This document shows, in pieces, positions 1 to 7,703 of a stretch of DNA of 20,780 bases (its first letter is position 1; each line of letters opens with the position of its first letter). The translations under genes were made by a program, and so were the position numbers. The notes under the pieces were generated by a model. The model was not told where the DNA came from. It did no database searches and saw nothing but the letters and a program-made list of their open reading frames with translations. The stretch comes from JAAYAY01 sp964429355. Its GTDB lineage: Bacteria; Planctomycetota; Planctomycetia; Pirellulales; Thermoguttaceae. The stretch lies in the NCBI GenBank assembly GCA_964429355.1, contig CAYSCH010000141.1, positions 1 through 20,780 of the forward strand, given 5' to 3'.

Positions 1-477
1 CGCGCGGTGTCTGAGGACAAGGAAGCGTCTACGCTGATGGGCATCAACATCAACGGCATCGTCTCGGTCACCTTCGCCATTGGCTCGCTTTTGGCGGCCA
101 TCGGCTCGATCCTCTACTTCACCGACCGCATGTCGGTCACCCCGTTCAGCGGGACGCTGCCCGGTCTCAAGTGCTTCGTCGCCGCCGTCTTCGACGGCAA
201 GGAGGGCGTGGAGCCGGAGGAGGACAAGAAGGAGGAAGCGATCGAACGGGTGCTGGCCGTTTTGCACTCCGTGGAACAGGACTATGATCCTCTGTGGGGC
301 TCAACGCTCAAGCAGGCGATCCGGCGCGTCCATCCCAGCTTCAATGAGGAATACTACGGCTACGGAAGCTTCTCCGATCTGCTCGAGGACATCAAGGCGA
401 AGGGGCAGATCGAACTGGAGTACGACGAAAGCCGGGGGAACTACAAAGTGCGGCGGAAAAAGGGCCGCAGGCGCTGA
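1..477 (+). CDS. Partial LivH-type ABC permease fragment fused to LOTUS/OST-HTH domain
   Basis: The frame is open from the left edge, so the 5' end is missing; the GTG at 7 lies inside a conserved LivH motif (RAVSEDKEA) and is not a start. Residues 1 to about 67 match the C-terminal half of branched-chain amino-acid permease LivH: RA.SED, LMGIN, a membrane helix around VTFAIGSLLAAIGSILYF, and GTLPGLKCFVAAVF. LivH should continue with GGIG...GA, but here it switches to an acidic linker (EGVEPEEDKKEE). A roughly 75-residue LOTUS/OST-HTH-like domain follows (WGSTLKQAIRR, PSFNEEYYGYGSFSDLLED), ending in a basic tail (RRKKGRRR). In bacteria that domain usually closes NYN/LabA-type RNase proteins. 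A membrane permease piece fused to it makes no obvious functional sense. I infer a deletion fusion, a decayed gene or an assembly chimera. Homology of both halves is clear; the product's function is unknown. Confidence 0.7.
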   Translation, partial: RAVSEDKEASTLMGININGIVSVTFAIGSLLAAIGSILYFTDRMSVTPFSGTLPGLKCFVAAVFDGKEGVEPEEDKKEEAIERVLAVLHSVEQDYDPLWGSTLKQAIRRVHPSFNEEYYGYGSFSDLLEDIKAKGQIELEYDESRGNYKVRRKKGRRR

Positions 478-485
478 GCGGCCCT
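461..485. terminator. Hairpin across the stop codon of the LivH-LOTUS frame
   Basis: AGGGCCGC (461-468) is perfectly complementary to GCGGCCCT (478-485), with a 9-base loop holding the TGA stop. The 8-bp stem is strong, but only a short TTTT follows at about 492-495, so this is a possible rather than classical intrinsic terminator. Confidence 0.4.
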
Positions 486-673
486 GCTGCGTTTTCAGGC
501 AGAGCAGCCGTCACTCGCCGTCACGGTGAGCCCCCATGGACGCCACTTGGCTCGGCCCGGCGGAAACCACGTTTCTGACAACTCATCCGAAAACCGATGC
601 TGTCATTCCTTGTTTCACGCCCGCCACCTTGCGGCCGGCGTGGAATAAGGATCAGTTCCCAAGGAGAATCGAG

Positions 674-2209
674 ATGAACCGGCGTGACTTTCTGGCAACG
701 GGCGTAGCAGGAACAGTATTGGCCGTATCGAGTCGCCTCGCGTCCGCTCAGGAGGCAGGCGTTTCCGTGCCCGCTGCACTCCCAGGCAATTCTCTCACCA
801 GTCCCAGCGAGACGAAGCTGCATGTGAAACCGGTGATGACCGACATCATCCACTCGGACATTTGGGAAGGGTCTTGCCGTTGGAATGCGATCAGTCCGGC
901 CGACGAGGCCAGCAGTGCCAACGAGCGGTTCGCCTCGTGGTCCGCGACGGTTCGAACAAATGCCTTCGACGCCGCAAGCGACGTGAAGATCCTGGATCCG
1001 GTGCACATCACTTTTGCGGAGGATTTCGTCATCCGCCCGGAGGAAATGAACAAGCTGGCGGTGGACAGCGAGGCGACGGACGCCTTCTTTGTCTTCCCAT
1101 CCGGCTCCTCTATCTCGGCCTATGAGATCGGGAACCATTTCGGCAAACCGATCCTGCTCAATGGGCTGGGATGCCGGAATGTCGACATCGCCGCCTACAC
1201 CCGGAGCAAGGGAAACGAAGCCTTCGTGGCGGCCGATGATGCGGAACTGACGGAGATCCTGTCGCTCCTGCGGGCACGAAAGGTATTTCGTACTACTCGT
1301 GTGCTGTTTCCGACCGACCGGGGATTGCCGGCAGCCTGTTCGGTCGGTAGCATCTGGGACCTGGCAGGTCTCGAGGAACGGCTGGGAATTGCCGTGGTGC
1401 CAATCTCCTACAAGGAGATGTCTCAAGAGATGGAGCGGGTCCAGGCCGACCCGGGCGCGACGGCCGAGGCCCGGAAGATCGCCGGGGAACTGTTCGCCAA
1501 GGCGCATAAGTGCTACCTGGACGAGAAATACGTCGTCAAAAGCTTCCAGTTCTACCAGACGGTGGGAAACCTGATGGCCCGCCACGGCTGCAATGCCTTC
1601 ACCATCGAGTGCTTCGAACTCTGTTCCAGCCGCCTCCCCGACCAGTGGCAGATCACGCCGTGCCTGATTCACGGGCTGCTCAAGGACCGGGGGCACGCCG
1701 CTTCCTGCGAAGGGGATCTCGGCTCGCTGCTGGCGGTGCGGCTGCTGATGTCCGTGTCGGGCAAGTCATGCCACCAGGGAAATTCAGACCCCAAATCCGA
1801 TGGCGCGTTCCGTATCAACCACAGCAATCCGGCTCTCAAGATGCACGGTTTCGACCAGCCTGACTTGCCGTACGAACTGGGCCGTTTCGTCTCCAAGGGT
1901 TGGGGAACGAAGTTCGCGGTGGATTTCATGAACGGTCCGGAGAGGACGGTCACCGTTGCCCGAGTGGACCCGACTGCCACCAGGCTTCTGGTGCTCAAGG
2001 GGCAACTCGTGGGAGCCAGCGGCTGGGGACAGGATCTGATTGGCTGCTCGGTGGAAGCCCTGATCCAGCCGCCGCCCGGCCGACTCGAGGAGTTTCTCAA
2101 GAAGCGGCTCGACTACGGTAACCATCTCCAGTGGGTATACGGGGATTACACGCAGCAACTCCGGCAGGTGGGGGAGATGCTGAAGCTTGAAGTGGAAGTA
2201 ATCGCCTGA
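674..2209 (+). CDS. Tat-exported L-fucose-isomerase-like protein
   Basis: 511 residues. The ATG at 674 is chosen because AAGGAG (661-666) sits 7 bases upstream and the protein then opens with a textbook twin-arginine signal, MNRRDFLATGVAGTVLAVSS, ending near ASA-QE; the longer frame from 536 adds a non-protein-like leader. The mature part resembles the L-fucose/L-arabinose isomerase fold. It has an N-terminal alpha/beta region (AFFVFPSG, GKPILLNG) and a C-terminal region with IECFE (E312 nearby) and CEGDLGSLLAVRLL (345-358). That stretch aligns by eye with the FucI segment carrying a metal-binding Asp, so E312, D348 and H383 are candidate metal ligands. A periplasmic or exported ketol-isomerase is unusual, and the substrate cannot be read from sequence. 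It stands alone: 196 bases separate it from the upstream frame, and the next gene is convergent. Family assignment is moderate; export is well supported. Confidence 0.72.
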   Translation: MNRRDFLATGVAGTVLAVSSRLASAQEAGVSVPAALPGNSLTSPSETKLHVKPVMTDIIHSDIWEGSCRWNAISPADEASSANERFASWSATVRTNAFDAASDVKILDPVHITFAEDFVIRPEEMNKLAVDSEATDAFFVFPSGSSISAYEIGNHFGKPILLNGLGCRNVDIAAYTRSKGNEAFVAADDAELTEILSLLRARKVFRTTRVLFPTDRGLPAACSVGSIWDLAGLEERLGIAVVPISYKEMSQEMERVQADPGATAEARKIAGELFAKAHKCYLDEKYVVKSFQFYQTVGNLMARHGCNAFTIECFELCSSRLPDQWQITPCLIHGLLKDRGHAASCEGDLGSLLAVRLLMSVSGKSCHQGNSDPKSDGAFRINHSNPALKMHGFDQPDLPYELGRFVSKGWGTKFAVDFMNGPERTVTVARVDPTATRLLVLKGQLVGASGWGQDLIGCSVEALIQPPPGRLEEFLKKRLDYGNHLQWVYGDYTQQLRQVGEMLKLEVEVIA

Positions 2210-2243
2210 GGAACGAGGCCCCGAAATGTTCTAATCACAGCCT

Positions 2244-2271
2244 CTCCCCACCCGTTGAACCGGTAGGGGAG
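2244..2271. terminator. GC-rich hairpin after the isomerase-like gene
   Basis: CTCCCC (2244-2249) plus ACC (2250-2252) pair with GGT (2262-2264) and GGGGAG (2266-2271), with A2265 bulged and a 9-base loop. It starts 34 bases after the stop at 2209, between two convergent genes. There is no U-tract, so terminator function is an inference. I see no gene in the remaining 2210-2441. Confidence 0.35.
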
Positions 2272-2441
2272 GTTAGGATGGGAAGAGGCTGCGTGCGCAG
2301 TTTATTTTCGACACGAAATCGGGCGGAAGTATGCCGTATATCCCGCAGAATTTCGAAATCCCTGCCATTGGGTGGCCCGAATAGTTCATCCAGCAAGGGG
2401 AACGAGCATTTTTTACCCCTAAGATCAGCCCGGGTGATCGA

Positions 2442-5267
2442 TTACTGGATTACGACATTGTCCCCCGGGCCGCCGTCCAGCGTGTCCAATCCGGGACCGC
2501 CGAGGAGCACATCGTCTCCGTCGCCACCGGTAAGGACATCATTGCCGTCGCCGCCGATGAGGATGTCGTCATCGTCGCCGCCGTTTGCGGTCAGCGCGAT
2601 GCCGTCCGCCTCCAGGCCCGAGGCTTCTACCACGTCGTCGCCGGCCAGTGCGTTGACCGTCAGCCGGTCGTTGGCAGTCTCCGCTCCGGTAATATTGACC
2701 CGTGCGGCCAAGCCTAGGACGGTCGTGCCGCTGGCATCTCCAATGACCTGGATCACATCCTCCCCGCCCGTTCCGGCGACGATCACGTTGTCGGGCTGCC
2801 CGTCGCCACTGCCAGCCGCCGTCGCGAGGTTCAGGTTCACCTCGACGAGGTCGGTGCCGGCCAGATTGCCGACGACGATGGTATCGGCCCCGCCGAGCGC
2901 GTTGAAATCGATCGCTTCGACGTCGTTCAGATCCATCGTGACGGAGGCCACGTTGCGGAAGAACCGCACTCGTTCACCGTTGGCCGAGATGTCGATTTGC
3001 TCGGCGACGTTGGCGCCGTTGAAGAGCATCTTGTCAAACCCGGCTTGGCCCTCGATGGTGTCGTTGTCGTCGCCGGGATTCCACGTGAACGTGTCGTCGC
3101 CGGCCCCCATCAGGGCAGTGTCGTCGCCGTCGCCGCCGTTGAACAGGTCGTCCCCTTCGCTCCCCAGGAACAAGTCGTTGCCGAGACCGCCGTTCACGAC
3201 AAGTTGGATGGCGTCGTCTTCAAGTGAGGTTGCATCGACCCCGTCCGCGCCTCCCAACGCGTTGAGCGTCAGGCGATCGTTTGCCTGTTCCTGGTGAAAG
3301 ATGTTGACGGCCGTGTGAAGGCCAAACACATGGACTCCACCGGCGTCCCCTGCGGCGCCAAACGTGTCGTCGCCGTTTGTGCCGTTGACCGTGACCGTGT
3401 CGGCCTCTCCGTCCCCGCCCCCCCCCGGTCCCCGCAGGTCCAGGCCGATCTGCGTCGTATCGGTGCCCGACAGGTCGCCCACGACGATGTTGTCGGTGCC
3501 GCCCAGGGCCCTGAATTCGATCTGCTCCAAATCGTCCAGATCCATCGTTACCGAGGCAAAGTCGCGGACGAATAGAACTCGCCCACCATTGGCAAATATA
3601 TCAATGTTCTCGTTGGCATTGGATCCGAAAAAGAGCATGGAATCCGCACCGGCCTGGCCCTCGACAGTATCGCTGCCGTCACCGGGATCCCACTGGAACT
3701 TGTCGTCGCCGATGCCCATGAGAACCAGGTCGTTGCCCTGTCGGCCGGCGAGGAAGTCATCCCCGTCGCCGCCCAGCAAAACGTCGCTGCCTTGGCTGCC
3801 GAGAATCGTATCGTTGTCGGCGCCGCCGTCGACGGTGAGCTTGACGATGCCGGCGACGAGTGTCGATGCGGTAACGCCGTCGTTGCCGGCCAGGCCGTTC
3901 ACGACGAGCGAGTCGTTGCCGGCCTCCGCGTTGGCCACGGTCACCAGCACCGGCAAGCCGACCACGGAAATCGAGGTCCCGGAGCCGAAGACATCGATGA
4001 TGTCGTTCCCGCCCGTGCCGTTGACAATCACGGTGTCCGGTTGTCCGTCACCCGCCGTACCGCCCAGGACACCCGCCAGGTTGGTGTTGAACTCCACGAG
4101 GTCGGTGCCGGCGAGATCATTGATCGTGATCGAATCGGAACCGCCCAGGGCATTCAGGTCGATCCCTTCGACACCGTTGATGTCCATGACGATGGTACCG
4201 ACGTTGCGGGTGAAACTTACTCGCCCGCCATTGGCCGAGGCGTCGAAGAGTTCGTTGGTGGCCGAGCCGTGGAAGAGCATGGAATCCGTGTCGGCCTGGC
4301 CTTCGACGACGTCGCTACCGTCGCCCGGATCCCACTGGAAGACGTCGTTGCCGGCGCCCATCAGAGCCACGTCGTTGCCCTGCTGACCGTCGATGAAGTC
4401 GTCTCCGTCGCCACCCAGCAGCAGATCGATTCCATTGGAGCCGAGGATTGTGTCGTCGCCGGCACCGCCGTCGACCGTGATCTTGATCAGCGCGGCGAGG
4501 TTGCCGGTGGCCGAGAAGCTGTCGTTCCCGCCGTTGGCGTTGACCACGAGATTTTCCGCCGTACCGATGTCGAGGCTGAAGGGGGCGGGGTTCACCCGGT
4601 CGAAGCGGACGCGGGCACCATTGGCAGTGACGGTGAAGTCCTCGGCGCCGTTGCCTCCGTTGACCTCGATCGTGTCGATGCCCGCCCCACCTTCGTTCAA
4701 GTCGGTGTCGTCACCCGGGTTCCAGACGAGCCGGTCGTTGCCGCTCTCGCCGAAGACCTGATCGTCGCCATCTCCCCCGGTCAGCACGTCCTGTTCACTC
4801 CCGCCAAAGAGGAGATCGCTTCCTCCCCTGCCTAGCAGCGTGTCGTTACCCGCCTGACCGAAAAGCAGGTCCGCAGCCGAGCCGCCAATCAACAGGTCGC
4901 CCCCCACTCCGCCGAACAGACTGGCCCGAGGAAGGGCTCCGTTGGATTCATCAATCGCAATCGTATCGTCTCCACCCGAGCCAAAGACCTGAATCGTGGT
5001 TGTATTGGCTACGGTGGGCACGCCACCGAGAATCGTCACAGTGCCGCCATTGACCAAGATCTTTCCGGCCGCATCACGGCTGACCTCAATCGTGTTGCCC
5101 TGGTTGTCGCCAAATACGCTCAACACGGGGCCCGAAAAGGTGGCGGTGATTGCCAGCAGTCTCCTCGATTCGAGGATTTCAAAGGAGGGGGTAAGTGTCC
5201 TGGGGCTCGGACGTTGAGAAAGAGGGCGAGTGACGCGCTTCTTCAGCAAGTTACGCAAATGAAACAT
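2442..5267 (-). CDS. Large secreted calcium-binding RTX-repeat protein
   Basis: 941 residues. The ATG at 5267 is chosen because GGAG (5276-5279) lies 8 bases upstream and the N-terminus then fits planctomycete surface proteins: a basic stretch (MFHLRNLLKKRV) followed by FEILESRRLLA at residues 29-39, like the planctomycete extracellular signature ahead of exported repeat proteins. Residues about 110-270 carry nonapeptide RTX repeats of GGxGxDxLx type (GGDGDDQVFG, GGSEQDVLTG). Three long tandem repeats follow at 272-485, 486-697 and 698-900, each with RTX nonapeptides, a WDPGDGSD or WNPGDDND motif and an ALGGxD block; the end (901-941) has four more nonapeptides. RTX repeats fold into Ca-binding beta-rolls outside the cell. 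No enzyme domain, dockerin or type I secretion gene is visible here. Likely role: cell-surface or matrix protein. It is divergent from a sigma-54 activator, with a candidate sigma-54 promoter upstream. Confidence 0.85.
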   Translation of the reverse strand: MFHLRNLLKKRVTRPLSQRPSPRTLTPSFEILESRRLLAITATFSGPVLSVFGDNQGNTIEVSRDAAGKILVNGGTVTILGGVPTVANTTTIQVFGSGGDDTIAIDESNGALPRASLFGGVGGDLLIGGSAADLLFGQAGNDTLLGRGGSDLLFGGSEQDVLTGGDGDDQVFGESGNDRLVWNPGDDTDLNEGGAGIDTIEVNGGNGAEDFTVTANGARVRFDRVNPAPFSLDIGTAENLVVNANGGNDSFSATGNLAALIKITVDGGAGDDTILGSNGIDLLLGGDGDDFIDGQQGNDVALMGAGNDVFQWDPGDGSDVVEGQADTDSMLFHGSATNELFDASANGGRVSFTRNVGTIVMDINGVEGIDLNALGGSDSITINDLAGTDLVEFNTNLAGVLGGTAGDGQPDTVIVNGTGGNDIIDVFGSGTSISVVGLPVLVTVANAEAGNDSLVVNGLAGNDGVTASTLVAGIVKLTVDGGADNDTILGSQGSDVLLGGDGDDFLAGRQGNDLVLMGIGDDKFQWDPGDGSDTVEGQAGADSMLFFGSNANENIDIFANGGRVLFVRDFASVTMDLDDLEQIEFRALGGTDNIVVGDLSGTDTTQIGLDLRGPGGGGDGEADTVTVNGTNGDDTFGAAGDAGGVHVFGLHTAVNIFHQEQANDRLTLNALGGADGVDATSLEDDAIQLVVNGGLGNDLFLGSEGDDLFNGGDGDDTALMGAGDDTFTWNPGDDNDTIEGQAGFDKMLFNGANVAEQIDISANGERVRFFRNVASVTMDLNDVEAIDFNALGGADTIVVGNLAGTDLVEVNLNLATAAGSGDGQPDNVIVAGTGGEDVIQVIGDASGTTVLGLAARVNITGAETANDRLTVNALAGDDVVEASGLEADGIALTANGGDDDDILIGGDGNDVLTGGDGDDVLLGGPGLDTLDGGPGDNVVIQ
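2568..4454 (-). repeat. Three tandem ~203-214-residue coding repeats in the RTX protein
   Basis: Unit 1 is 4454-3813 (214 codons, begins DTILGSNG), unit 2 is 3812-3177 (212 codons, DTILGSQG), unit 3 is 3176-2568 (203 codons, DLFLGSEG). All share GGDGDD, LMGxGxD, GxGSD or xDNDTxEGQA, ANGxRVxFxR and LxGTD in the same order. A shorter, degenerate unit lacking the middle part precedes unit 1. The size and order show internal duplication followed by divergence. Confidence 0.85.
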
Positions 5268-5689
5268 CCAATGCTCTCCAACTGATGTTGATGTGCCGTT
5301 CCGAGTGGGGATGGTCCCTTCTGGCCGCAAAAATACGCGGCATGTCCGGGAACCTTGCCCACGGACACACCTGCTTGTCGAAAAATATCCGGCCGCATAC
5401 TCTGCAAAAGCCATACCGCACCCCGATCGACCGCTCCGAATGGCTGGAACGGTCGGATCGGGTCGACTGAAGTGGTTGTTTTGCAAGGCCTTGGCGTCCG
5501 ACGCGCGAACACCCGATGGCAGTTGCCCGGAACCATGTCGTACCGGCGTCGTCTCCCAGGGATCGAATACTGTCCGCCCGGCCCATGAGTCACTCCTGGG
5601 GTGGGCATGTTGCCCCTTCGGCTGGCTGGGAATACGATTCGTTCCAGTTCAAGATCGCTCAACGCGTGACGAAATCCGTATCTTCTGAG
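5268..5689. other. Divergent intergenic region between RTX gene and sigma-54 activator
   Basis: 422 bases with no convincing gene. The frames running through it give Arg/Pro/Ser-rich translations without family resemblance. It holds the ribosome site of the RTX gene (5276-5279) and a candidate minus-strand -24/-12 element (5403-5418). On the plus strand no strong ribosome site precedes the activator. Confidence 0.5.
5403..5418 (-). promoter_or_regulatory. Candidate sigma-54 (-24/-12) promoter for the RTX gene
   Basis: On the minus strand the sequence reads CGGTATGGCTTTTGCA: the invariant GG (5417-5416) and GC (5405-5404) are separated by exactly 10 bases and the -12 half (TTTTGCA) is excellent. 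The -24 half (CGGTAT) departs from TGGCAC at three bases. Transcription would start near 5392, leaving a leader of about 125 bases. GG-N10-GC alone arises easily in GC-rich DNA, so this is a suggestion supported by the neighbouring sigma-54 activator. Confidence 0.33.
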
Positions 5690-7123
5690 ATGGCAACCGA
5701 CCTGCAATTACTGGATTGTCTCCCCGACGCAGTCATTCTGGTTTCTCAGGACGGGATGATTGAGTTCGCGAACTCCCAGGTCGAGCGGCTGCTGGGTTAC
5801 GCTCCGCGTGAACTCACCGGTGCTCCGCTGGAAACGCTCTTGCCGGAGCGATTTCGCCGGCAACATGTCCAGCATTTCGTTGCCTACTGTGCCGACCCTG
5901 TCGTCAGGCAGCTGGATGGCCATCACGAACTGTTTGCGCTGACAAAAAATGGCCGGGAGCTGCCTGTAGAATTGAGCCTGGGAACTCTCAGCACGGCCCA
6001 GGGCATCCTGGTCGTGGCCACCATCCGCAACGTGTCCCACCGCAAAATGGAAGAATTGCGGTTGAGGGAGGCGGTGGCTGAAATCGAGAGCCAGAGACGG
6101 CGCACTCTGCTGGAGAATCGTTACCTGGAACAGGAATTGGACGTCGCTTCGGGAGCCGGCCAAATCGTAGGTCGGAGCGAGGCCATCCAGGAGACTCTCA
6201 AGAAGATCGAGCAGGTAGGCCCCACCGATCTCAGCGTCTTGATCCTGGGCGAGACGGGAACCGGCAAGGAACTCGTTGCCCGCTCCATCCACCAGAGAAG
6301 CCCCCGGTCAAACCGGCCCTTGGTCAGAGTCAACTGCGCTGCCCTGCACCACGAACTCATCGAGAGCGAATTGTTCGGCCACGAAAAGGGCGCCTTCACC
6401 AGCGCCTCTGCCCAGAAGATCGGCCGCTTCGAGCTGGCCAACGGCAGTACCATCTTTCTGGATGAAGTGGCCGAGATTCCCCTGCAATTGCAGTCCAAAC
6501 TGCTTCGGGTTCTCCAGGAACGAGAATTCGAACGCGTCGGATCCACCACGACCACGAAAGTCGACGTGCGGGTGATTGCCGCCACCAATCGAGACATCCA
6601 CACGATGGTCCAGCAGGGATTGTTTCGCGCGGATCTTTACTTCCGGTTGGCCGTGTTCGTGATCGAAGTACCGCCGCTCAATCAACGGCGAGTCGATATT
6701 CCCCTGCTGGTCTGGCACATCATTCGCAAGAAACAGGCCAAATTCGGCAAAAGAATCCAGGAGATCTCGGCCGACGCGATGGAACAACTCACACAATTGG
6801 ATTGGCCCGGGAATGTCCGCGAACTCGAAAACGTCATCGAACGTGGTCTGGTGGTTTCCGAGGGTCCGGTCTTCTCTCTCGAAGGTCCTTACGGCAAGGC
6901 CGAACGAACGGGCGATCCTGAGGAGATGAATACCAGCGCCTGGCGGTCCGGGACTCTTCAAGAAGTCGAACGCTGCCACATTCTGGATGTTCTGACGAAA
7001 TGTCAATGGAGAATCAAAGGCAAGGGAAATGCCGCCGATCTGTTGGGACTCCATCCGAGCACGCTGCGCTTCCGCATGAAGAAACTCCGTGTCACCCGTG
7101 AGGAAGAGGTTGGCGGTCGCTGA
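5690..7123 (+). CDS. PAS-domain sigma-54-dependent transcriptional activator (Fis-type HTH)
   Basis: 477 residues from the ATG at 5690, chosen because the PAS domain starts within a few residues; earlier in-frame starts (5585, 5516) add non-conserved sequence. No start has a strong ribosome site. Order: PAS sensor about 4-117 (LPDAVILVSQDGMIEFAN, ending TIRNVSHRK), coiled linker about 118-155, AAA+ domain about 160-395, Fis-type HTH about 423-469 (AADLLGLHPSTLRFRMKKL). The AAA+ part has Walker A GETGTGKE (187-194), Walker B STIFLDE (D258, E259), AATNRD and the arginine-finger region FRADLYFRL. The sigma-54 contact loop reads GAFTSA (234-239) instead of GAFTGA. With no receiver domain, activity is presumably set by what the PAS binds or by a partner. 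It is divergent from the RTX gene, a plausible target. Confidence 0.93.
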   Translation: MATDLQLLDCLPDAVILVSQDGMIEFANSQVERLLGYAPRELTGAPLETLLPERFRRQHVQHFVAYCADPVVRQLDGHHELFALTKNGRELPVELSLGTLSTAQGILVVATIRNVSHRKMEELRLREAVAEIESQRRRTLLENRYLEQELDVASGAGQIVGRSEAIQETLKKIEQVGPTDLSVLILGETGTGKELVARSIHQRSPRSNRPLVRVNCAALHHELIESELFGHEKGAFTSASAQKIGRFELANGSTIFLDEVAEIPLQLQSKLLRVLQEREFERVGSTTTTKVDVRVIAATNRDIHTMVQQGLFRADLYFRLAVFVIEVPPLNQRRVDIPLLVWHIIRKKQAKFGKRIQEISADAMEQLTQLDWPGNVRELENVIERGLVVSEGPVFSLEGPYGKAERTGDPEEMNTSAWRSGTLQEVERCHILDVLTKCQWRIKGKGNAADLLGLHPSTLRFRMKKLRVTREEEVGGR

Positions 7124-7447
7124 ACACGCTCGGCAAGCATGGCCTGCTTCGTTTGGGGGCGTGCCTCCGCCGGAATCCGGATGTTTCGTTGGCCCTGGCC
7201 GTTACTTGCCCTGCGGCAGGCAACGTGTTACCCTGATCATTTGAGTTGAGGAAGCTGAATGATCCTGATCGCCGCCGGCCAACCCCGGGCCGTGGCGAAT
7301 CTGAAGATGCCGCGAACGGGAAGATGGAAGCGGTACGCAGACGAGAAGGGAGGCTCGAAGCGGCAGCGGCCATTCGCTGTGTAAGAGTTTTCTGCAAGCC
7401 GACCGGCTCGCTTGCGTCGCAAGTAATGTTTTCGAGGAGTGGCAGAC
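7124..7447 (+). other. Leader/intergenic region before the cold-shock-domain gene
   Basis: 324 bases; no gene recognised. A small hairpin, AAGCA/TGCTT (7135-7139 with 7145-7149), lies just after the activator stop. A 7-bp inverted repeat GATCATT/AATGATC pairs 7235-7241 with 7258-7264. A tight palindrome (7411-7423) sits just ahead of the ribosome site GAGGAG (7434-7439). A long structured leader would suit a cold-shock-type gene, but no start site can be read. Confidence 0.4.
7411..7423. promoter_or_regulatory. Palindrome CTTGCG-T-CGCAAG before the cold-shock gene
   Basis: A perfect 6+1+6 inverted repeat, CTTGCGTCGCAAG, 10 bases ahead of the ribosome site. With a 1-base centre it cannot fold as an RNA hairpin at full length, so a dimeric protein operator is more likely than an RNA element. 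No regulator is identified. Confidence 0.3.
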
Positions 7448-7663
7448 ATGCCGCACGGTGTCATCAAGAGGCTGACAGACCGAGGATTCGGGTTCATTCT
7501 CGGCGAACACGGTGAGCTTTTCTTTCACCGATCTGCCCTGCTGGATACCACTTTCGAGGAGCTGAACACCGGACAGCGGGTGGAGTACGAGGAGGGAACC
7601 GGTCCCAAGGGGCCTCGCGCCGAGAATGTAAGGCCTGCCCAGCAGCCGAGTGGATCCGAGTGA
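7448..7663 (+). CDS. Small cold-shock-domain nucleic-acid-binding protein
   Basis: 71 residues, a single cold-shock (OB-fold) domain that binds single-stranded RNA or DNA in the cytoplasm. RNP1 is RGFGFIL (near residue 12) and RNP2 is LFFHRSAL (near 24), the two aromatic patches of CspA-type proteins; EYEEGTGPKGPRAENVRP is the usual final strand. I start at ATG 7448 because GAGGAG (7434-7439) is 8 bases upstream; the in-frame GTG at 7439 overlaps that ribosome site. Family length (about 65-75) fits. The region before RNP1 is GVIKRLTDRGFG rather than the GTVKWFN of classical CspA, a variant I associate with planctomycete and related proteins. Single-gene unit with a hairpin 16 bases after the stop. 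Role likely RNA chaperone; cold induction is not shown. Confidence 0.9.
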   Translation: MPHGVIKRLTDRGFGFILGEHGELFFHRSALLDTTFEELNTGQRVEYEEGTGPKGPRAENVRPAQQPSGSE

Positions 7664-7678
7664 GGTGACCAGTCTCGG

Positions 7679-7703
7679 GGCATGCCACACCACCTGGCAT
7701 TCC
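7679..7703. terminator. Hairpin after the cold-shock gene
   Basis: GGCATGCCA (7679-7687) pairs with TGGCATTCC (7695-7703) with one mismatch and a 7-base loop, starting 16 bases after the stop at 7663. No U-tract follows. It may end the cold-shock transcript and the convergent TIM-barrel transcript. Confidence 0.4.

Noticed and set aside
521..1696. 391-codon minus-strand frame
   Set aside because: Antisense to the Tat-exported isomerase-like gene, which has a strong ribosome site and signal peptide; the minus-strand translation lacks family features.
2278..4835. Long plus-strand frames (2278-3297, 3364-4386, 3792-4835)
   Set aside because: They are antisense to the RTX repeat gene. Their Ser/Pro- or Val/Asp-rich repetitive translations simply mirror the Gly/Asp repeat codons.
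5597..5613. GG-N10-GC match upstream of the PAS activator (ends TTGC)
   Set aside because: The -24 half is a run of G with only the GG pair matching; expected by chance in GC-rich DNA.
7198..7215. CTGGCCGTTACTTGC as a sigma-54 promoter upstream of the cold-shock gene
   Set aside because: The GG and GC pairs are 9 rather than 10 bases apart, which is normally not tolerated, and it lies over 200 bases from the gene.
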